A model generated the notes under the pieces. The model worked only from the letters and a program-made list of their open reading frames with translations, searched no databases and had not been told where the DNA came from. DNA of 64,000 nucleotides, from contig NW_025408671.1 of NCBI RefSeq assembly GCF_020360975.1, positions 3,534,001 through 3,598,000 of the forward strand. The letters run 5' to 3'. The position numbers were made by a program, and so were the translations under genes. This document shows, in pieces, positions 56,601 through 64,000 of this stretch. Origin of the DNA: Hirsutella rhossiliensis (lineage: Eukaryota > Ascomycota > Sordariomycetes > Hypocreales > Ophiocordycipitaceae). Numbering within the stretch: position 1 is the stretch's first letter; each line of letters opens with the position of its first letter.

Positions 56601-58000
56601 CTATTTTAGGATCTTTTAGTATATTAAGTTATTAGGTTATACTTTAAATATTATATTTAGCTATTATTACTATCCTTTTACTATAAGTAAGTTAATATTA
56701 TAGTTACTTTATTAACTAAGGGTATTAGCTTAACTATTTTCTATTCCTTTTCTATAGATTATTTTATTATTAAATTCTAATAAGTATTTAGCTTCTTAGA
56801 TCTATCGTCCGTTTAACTATTATAGCGTTATAAAATATAGGATATTCTTATAATCTATATAGACCTTAACTTTATATTTACTTTTAAGAAAGTAGTATTA
56901 AAATTCCTTAAAAGCTTAAATAATTATAAGGAGTTCTTTATTATAGATAAGGTAATTAAGTTCTATACTATAGAGCTTCTTTAAATAAAATATAATTAGT
57001 TATTATCTTTCTTTATTATCTTTTTATCTAATATATACTCTTAGAGTAAAGTTAATATATTAGTTTTAAGTTCGATTTATTATTTTAGATCGAAGGTAGT
57101 TAAGACTAGTTCTTATATAATTATAGTTTTAATATATTTAAAAGCTTCGTTAGCTTTATTATTCTATATAAATCCTTTTTCCTTCTTTATTAAGTTATAT
57201 AGTAGTACTATAATTTTTCCGAAATCTTTAATAAATCGTTAATAGTAATTTATAAATCCTAGGAAACTTTATATATTCTTAACGTTCTTTAATATTAGCT
57301 ATTCTTTAACTAAGTTAATCTTATCTTATTATATTTATATCTTTCTTAGTAAGATTATATATCTAAGGAAGTTTACTTCCTATATATAAAACTTACTTTT
57401 CTTTAGTTTTACTAGTAACTTTATATTCTAAAGTATATAGAATACCTTATAGATATATTCCTTATATTCTTCTATAGTATTTAAGAAGATTAAGATATTA
57501 TTTAAGTATATTACTATAAAGATATCTAAGTATTTATATAGGATATTATTAATTATCTATTAAAAGGTAGCTAGTATATTTATAAGTTTAAATAGTATTA
57601 CTAGATATTTAAATAGTTTAAATTTTATTTTAAAGGCTATTATCTATTTATATCCTTTTTTTATATATATTAAGTTATAAGCGCTTTAAGATCGAGGGCT
57701 ATAAACTATTTTTTATTATATAGTCGATCTTATAGTTCCGATATAAGCGGTAATAGTATTCGGTCTTTATTATAATATTATTTAAGCGTTTATAGTTAAT
57801 AACTAGTTATAGCTTACTATTTTTCTTTAAAATAAATATAACTAGGTAGCCTACTTTAGATATTAACGTTTATATATATCCCTTTTATAAATTCTTATTA
57901 AGGTAGTTATATAATATTTATAGTTATTTTTTATTTAAATTATAGATCTTATAAAATATTAGTATTATTATTATTATTAAAATTACGCTAGGGACCTAGT
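53640..58000 (-). mobile_element. RIP-destroyed Ty3/gypsy LTR retrotransposon
   Basis: The 4.4 kb block is very AT-rich, with TA steps everywhere. On the minus strand, 57950 to 57480 reads as a gypsy reverse transcriptase with stops in place of Trp/Gln: KGYI, VGYLVIFILKKNSKL, LVINYKRLNNIIIKTEYY, then AFKIKFKLFKYLVILFKLIN, INNILYKYLDIFIVIYLNNI and LIF. The catalytic YLDD has become YLNN and conserved Gly/Asp have become Lys/Asn, all G-to-A changes on the coding strand. RNase H and integrase should lie between 57480 and about 55500 but are too degraded to call by eye. Terminal repeats were not identified with certainty. No intact frame remains. Confidence 0.8.
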
Positions 58001-58139
58001 TAGAGGTATCTAGAACTTCGATATTAAATAAGAGGGAAAAACTAAAGTCCTTAAGGGAAAACCCTCCCTTCTTTTAATATAGGTCTACCTCGAACGAGGT
58101 CGTAGTTATAGTATATAGGAAATTTACGCTAGCTACCGC

Positions 58140-60450
58140 GGGCTTCTCCCGCGTATTCGCTTTTTAGCGTAGGCCCTCTTAGGCTATAGCCGCTACTATC
58201 CCGAGCGGCCGCGGCCCGGGCTCGCTAGCCTAGGCCTAGGGTTATAGGCAGTAGTCTCTCTCTAGGGGGGGCCCGGCTTATAAGCGCCTCTATTCTCTAT
58301 AGCTCCCGCGCTACTACCGCGTAGCTATGGTAGCGGCCGCGTCGGCCTATCGGTCTATTAGCTAGTAGGGTAGGTAATATCCGGTTGCTAGGCCGGGCGC
58401 TAGTATAGGTCGCTCCTAGGTAGGGCCGGCTAATCGAAATTCGGTTAGCTAGCTCCGCTAATCGAAAATCGGGTCCTATCCGGCTACGCGACTTCCTAAT
58501 TAAGGGCGCGGTAGCCTATATTTACCGTCTATTACGTAGTTACTAATTATACGCGCCTAGCTCGCGTATATATATACCTACCCTCCCCCCGCGGTTTTAT
58601 TCCTATCTCCTCCTACCTCTTTATTCGTCCTCGCTTATATAGGCCCTAGCTCCTTACCTATATCGTTTCTATATCCCTAGTTCTCCCTTATACTATATTT
58701 AGTTCGTTTGCCGTTATATCGCTATATCTAACTAGGAAGCTAACTTAGGTAGTAGCGGCTTGCCTCCTTTAAAGGCCCTTCCTTATAAGAAAGTCGCTAT
58801 TATAGCGGGATCGGAACGCTCTATCCCTTATTTTATATATATTAAGCGCCTTACTAGCGAGCTTACTTATAAGTCCTTTACTAGCTATTAAAACTAGTCC
58901 TATAAGTATTAGTCTTAGTCCTATCTTAGGTCGGTCTTACTTTTAATACTTTTCGCTAACTTTATTAGCTATAAAAGCTAAAGCGTATATCGCTTATACT
59001 AACTCTAACTAGTCTTATTACTAAGTAAGTAACCTTACCTTACTATAATATAGTCTAAGTTTAGTACTAATCTAAGTTCTAAATTACCTTTAAAGGTAAG
59101 GAGGCCGCTTATACCTTCTACTAAGTATAGTCTAAGGTTAATAGCCCCTTTCTTATAAAGGGCTTAGTATAAGAGCGCTTTTACTATACCGCTTTAGAAA
59201 CTTATATATACGTTAGTTAGAAGGCCCTTACCGCTAAAGGTAAGGGTATATTAAGTAAGTTTACCCTTAGTCTAGCTATAGTCGCTAAAAATATCAAGAC
59301 TCTTACCTTAGCTTTTACTTATTTTATATATAATACCTACTATATATATAAGTCCTTAGAGAAATACCTAAGAGAGTTTAGCGATACTATTAAGACCTTA
59401 GCTTAAGTTAGGCCTAAGTCGCTTTTAGTTACTTAAAAGACTCTTATAACGGTTAACGATCTTACTAACTATTTCTATTTTATTGCTAGTAATAACTATA
59501 ATAGTAAGGGTAGCGGTTTTAACCTTACTAGGCCTAATCCGGCCTTAGCCCCTTTTAATAAAAGGAAGGGTAAGGGTAAAGGTAAAGGTAAAGCGGCTAT
59601 TACGTTTAAGGGTCTATTTAAGGCTAAGGCTAAAGAGTCCGCTACTATTATTATACTTATAGTTATCTTAAAGCTAACGCGGGAGACTACCGCGTCGCCC
59701 CCCCTTAGCTTAAACGCTAAGTCTTAGCCTAGTAGTTCTCTTAGCGCTAAGCCCGCCCTAAAGCGCCCCCGTCTTACGTCGCCTATTAACCTTACTAACG
59801 CTCCTAACTTTATTTAATAGCGTCTTTATAGCCGTCGCGGTTTAGTCTTAGCCGAGATCGTCGCTAGTCTTAACCTTAATTAGATCTATAGTTATAGTAT
59901 AGGCCGTAGTAAACGCCTCCGCGCTACCGCTAGTATAGGTCTTACCTTAGTATAGACCCTAGTTATTACTTTATCTTATAAGCTAGCTATCTAAACTAGC
60001 TCTAGTTTAGGTTTAGGGTTAGGCTTAGCTAGTTATTATTAGGCTTCTTATAGTAATAGTAGTCCCTATACTCCTTATAAGTCTTAGGTTACTCCTTTTT
60101 ATACCTTATATACTACCTTAAAGGGGTCTTATTATTTCTACTACGATAATAAGGCGGACGTTACTATTAATAAGTTAGGTTAAGGTTATAGTTTAAGGCT
60201 AGTTATTAGCTTTATCTTAGTTTAATTTTAAGTTAAGTCTTATTTAGTTATAGTCTTTTAATAGTAGGTCTTATTTTATAGGTATTAAGGCTAGCTCGGT
60301 TAAGTTATATTAGTTCTATTTAGTCTATAGTTTAAGCGGCGAGGTTTACGCTTAGTCTAGGTCCGATTTAGTTAATACTATAGACCTATTATTATAAGTC
60401 CTCTCCCTTTCTTAGGTCGCCTTAATAAGGGAGGTAGTTAGCTAAGGTAG
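58140..60450 (+). pseudogene. RIP-degraded plus-sense reading frame of unknown family
   Basis: The plus strand reads protein-like for long stretches with TAG/TAA where Trp or Gln would fit. Examples are KVAIIAGSERSIPYFIYIKR near 58790, then QKALTAKGKGILSKFTLSLA around 59215, and KRKGKGKGKGKAAITFKGLF at about 59560. The orientation is opposite to the gypsy and LINE enzymes on either side. Lys/Gly-rich tracts recall gag-type or nucleic-acid-binding proteins, but no diagnostic motif was seen. A GC-richer patch with NotI-like GCGGCCGC sequences lies at about 58140-58600. Confidence 0.4.
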
Positions 60451-60499
60451 TCTTAGTTTAAAGCCGCTCTATCTCTAGCGCGGCCCTAGCCCTATTATC

Positions 60500-63400
60500 T
60501 AGTATATTTATATATAGCCTCTAGGCTAGGTCGAACTAGCGGAGCCTACTTAAGCGGAGGAACTATTATACTAGCGGCGCCGCTATCTTTTTCCTTTAAA
60601 GGCCCGCTCTTATATTACCTATATCCTAGGCCTATATTAAGAGGGACTCTCTTACCTCCTCTATTAATAAATAGTTAATTATCGCGTAGTAAATAGTATC
60701 CTGTTTTTATTTATAAGTATATATTAGTAAGACTATACTAAGGACTTATTAGTTAAAGAGGAAGTCGTTAAGCCCGATCTTTCTTATATATATCTAAGTA
60801 ATTACTATATTAATATACTTAAGGAGGCCCTTATAACGGTCTAGCGTTATTACTTTATCGAACTATAGTAGGAAGTCGGCGGGGTAAAAGGTAGTTTAGT
60901 ATTATTAGATCGCGTCTTCCTTAGCGTTTTATTAAGCGGCCTATTCCTTATTTAGCTTTTTAAGTAACCTAGCTTTATCTAGGAGGTTATTTAATCCTAT
61001 CTAGCTCTAGACCCCCCTTATCTCTTCTATAAGAGGGGGGCCTACTAAGTAGTAGCGCCGCTAAGGGCCTACTTACTCTCTAGCGTCGCCTCCTCTTAAG
61101 TATACCCGCGACTATATTAGATACGTATTAAATTTAGCTTAGGAGCCCTAAATCCTTTAACCTTCGGAGGGTATTTATTATTCTTTAGTTTAAGTAAAGG
61201 TCGATTAAGGGTACTTATACCTCCGCTTTTACTTAATAGACTAAGGTCGCGCGGTAGGCGCCCGTTACTACCTAAAGGTAGGCTAACTAGTCCCGTGCTA
61301 GGTCCCGCGTAATCCTATATAGTTTCCCCCTTATAAGCGTTATCTTATAGAATATAACTATAGCGTAAGAGATTAAGGACCGGATTACCTTACTATAGAC
61401 TTTCCTAGTACGCGGTAGAGTATAGCCTTATATAGATAACGCGAGCTTAGTTAGGGCTATAGTCTAGCGCTTTATTTTTACCTAGAGCTATTTTAAGTAC
61501 GCCTTTTAGCGTAGTTTCCGGTATACCTAAACCCTTAGTAGGCGGGCCTCTTAGACCGGTGTTACTACGTTAGTCCTAAGGTAGACCGGCGTCGTTATCG
61601 CTTATTTCCTTCGTATAAAGTATATTAACTTACTCTTCGATAGTTCGAAAGTAACCGCGAACTTAGCCGCTTACTCCGCGTATACCTTCTAGGCCTCCTT
61701 TAAGCGTACTACCGTTATTACCTTATTAAGTTTAATACTAACTATATTTATATTATTAGTAAAGCCGACGGCGTAAATACTATATATTATACTAAGCTTC
61801 TTATATAGGGGGGTTATATAGTATAGAAATAGGATTAGTAATAAAGGGGAGCCCTAAAGGACTCCTATTAGTACTTAAGTTAGCTTTAAGGTCCTTTTAT
61901 TAAAGTAAAAGGTCGATCTTTTATCGCTTATAAAGCTCTATATTAAGCTTATAAGCTATCTAAGGTATCCTTAAAGCCCTAGTTCCCTTATAAGCTTATT
62001 ATAGTTAACTATATTAAATACGCCCTTAATATCTAGCTATAGGAATAATACGATGCCCCTTTAGGCCTAGGTCGCGTATACTAGTTTTATTACTAGTAGG
62101 ATCGCCGCCTCTATAGAGCGCTCCCTCTTATTCTCTATTTATTTATTTAGTAGGATATCGTTCGCCTCTACTACTCCTACGATCCTTTAGGCTAGTATCT
62201 ATTTAAGTACTTTCCCTACTATAGGTAGGAGGGAAATTAGTCTTTATCCCCTTACTATATAGTAGGCTTCTAGCCTCTTACCTAGCTTTTAGATTACTAC
62301 TATATTCGCGCTATAAAACTATTCCGGGAAATATAAGAGTTAAGTATAAGTATTAAAAATTATAGCTAGTCGCTAGACTAAGGCTAGTTCGTACTTCTTA
62401 ATAAACCTTAAGGGGATACTATCTAGGCCCGCTACTTTCTAGCTTACTATCTTACTTAGCGCCGCTATAATATTAGCTAGCCGGATCTATTAGTTAACTA
62501 TAAGGGTCGCCTTAGCTATAGGCCGAGGTAGTCCTTAGGTCGTGCTTGCCTTTAATAAGAAGAACTTAGCGGCTAATATCTAAGCCTTCCCTTTAAAGGT
62601 TTCTATTAGTCGGTCCTCGCCCTCCTTAACTAGCGGCGGGATATAGGTTAGTTTTAGTAGTAGCTTACTATAGAGTCTAGCTTACCTTTCTACGTTTTAA
62701 AGCTTAGTATTATTAGCGCTAAATTCCTTTAAGAACTTATACTAGTAGGCCCTCTTTACCTTATAGACGGTCTACTTTTAAGCTATAAACGCCTTATATA
62801 GGTCTACTTAGTTTACCTTACTTCTTTCCCGCCTATACTTCCTCCTCGCCCTCTTAGCCTTTCTTATCGCCCTCCTTACCTCTAGGGTAAACTATATATT
62901 GCCCCTAGGTAATACTCGCCCTTAGCGCGGAACTATAGCTATCGCGATATATACTAAAGTAGTAAAGATATAGTTTAGGTCCTAGTCGATATCCTTAAGC
63001 GTCTAGAGCGTTAGCTAGTATAGTCCTAGCTTAAATATAGTCTTAGCTTTAACTAACTTTACCTTTACTTCTTTTTACCTTAGGGCCGGTTTAGGTACCT
63101 AGGCCTAGGTATCGACTTATAATATAATAGTCTAAGGGATATAGTTTAACTTAGTTAGGTCTAGGTCGGGCTTAGTATACTATATCTTAGTCTCTAGCGT
63201 TACCTAAGCTAGGTTAATAGTACTATCTCTTTAGCTATAGAAAAATCTTATATACTTCCCTCTTAAGGTAGTAAGTTTAAGTTATAATCTTATCGCCTCC
63301 TATATAAGTTATATCGCGCTATCTAAGGTTCTATTATATCTATCCTAGAGTAGGTAATAAATACTCTTAGCGTAGCTTTTACTTTTTATAATACTATTAA

Positions 63401-64000
63401 GTTAAAGCTAGCTTAGTAGTAAAGCGCTAGCTAAGCTAACTTATATCTCTTTTATATATTCTAAAATAGTACTTTTAGTTATATATAAGTAAGGTCGAGG
63501 TAAAAGGGGTCGTCTATATAAGAAAGGAGGCGCTTTATCTCTTAGCGCTTCTTTATTTACTATACTTATAAATATCGTTTATAGTTAGTTCGGCCTCCCT
63601 AGCCCTACTAGCCGGCGGGTGTTTTAAGCTCGACCTTATATCTCGGCGCGGTCTACTTAGTCCTTACTTTTAGACCGCGGTCGATTTAAGAACGCCCTAG
63701 GTTTCGACGGTAAGGAGCACCTATTACTTAGCGTACGTTTAGGTATTTATAAACTATTAGGGTTATTATAAGTAGTTTTCCCTTACCTTTTCCTAGGCTT
63801 TATTCGCTATAGGGTAAGTCTAGGTCTATAATAAGTAGTCCCTTTAATATAAAACGTAGTTATAAAGGATTTCGCCCTTCTTAGCTTTATATTTATCCTC
63901 GCCTCTATTATATACTATACTCTTATATTAGCTATAGAGTTATATCGATATATACTATCTAGTAATATAGCTATACCTATAATAATTATAGTACCTCTAT
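60500..64000 (-). mobile_element. RIP-destroyed non-LTR retrotransposon (Tad/I-like LINE), continues past window
   Basis: Minus-strand reading of about 62450 to 61740 gives a LINE reverse transcriptase: DSIPLRFIKKYE, RLISLLPIVGKVLK, VEANDILLNK, NKRERSIEAAILLVIKLVYA and LDIKGVFNIVNYNKLIRELG. Then comes VGFTNNINIV, where FADD would be expected. Trp and Gln codons are stops. RPISLLPxxGK and DIKGAFDxVNH are hallmarks of fungal Tad-type elements. The endonuclease and ORF1 should lie to the right of 62500 on the minus strand; no certain motif was read there. The element runs off the window end. Confidence 0.75.

Overview
The window is nuclear DNA from a filamentous ascomycete (Pezizomycotina), most likely a sordariomycete close to the Hypocreales. 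The reasons are short introns of about 50-70 nt with GTRNGT donors and CTRAC branch sites, recognisable fungal orthologues (SF3b155, FlbC, Rax2, Lcl3, Arc35, Utp12, Lsm2, Pso2), CT-rich core promoters, and an AT-rich block carrying repeat-induced point mutation (RIP) scars. The genus is inference; no database could be searched. No tRNA, rRNA or CRISPR array was found.

Positions 1-37,600 are a conserved housekeeping block. In order: 3' part of the U2 snRNP subunit SF3b155 (+), an 8.1 kb gene-poor gap, the conidiation factor FlbC (+, four exons), a 5.2 kb gap, the polarity marker Rax2 (-), the nuclease Lcl3 (-), the Arp2/3 subunit ARPC2 (-), the SSU-processome subunit Utp12/Dip2 (+), Lsm2 (+), the crosslink-repair nuclease Pso2/Snm1 (-), a DUF7053-like protein (+) and an STE20/GCK-type kinase (+). 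ARPC2 and Utp12 share a 258 bp divergent promoter. CACGTG palindromes lie upstream of Lcl3, Utp12/ARPC2, Lsm2 and Pso2.

Positions 37,600-53,600 are an accessory, gene-poor mosaic. It holds a class 3 lipase pseudogene whose nucleophile elbow is deleted, an intact secreted protein-arginine deiminase (PAD) gene (-), and a second inverted PAD paralogue (+) that is RIP-mutated except for its last 0.5 kb. It also holds a hAT transposase fragment abutting that paralogue, a 0.33 kb terminal-inverted-repeat element, a small membrane-protein ORF split by one TGA, an inverted pair of short coiled-coil genes, a near-perfect 180 bp foldback palindrome, and four copies of a short dispersed repeat with inverted ends.

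Positions 53,600-64,000 are strongly AT-rich, RIP-destroyed transposons. A Ty3/gypsy reverse transcriptase (-) and a Tad-like LINE reverse transcriptase (-) can still be read, both with catalytic Asp pairs turned to Asn. Between them lies a plus-sense RIP-degraded reading frame of unknown family. The window therefore crosses a sharp border from a core-genome segment into a transposon-rich compartment that has kept one intact, probably secreted PAD enzyme.
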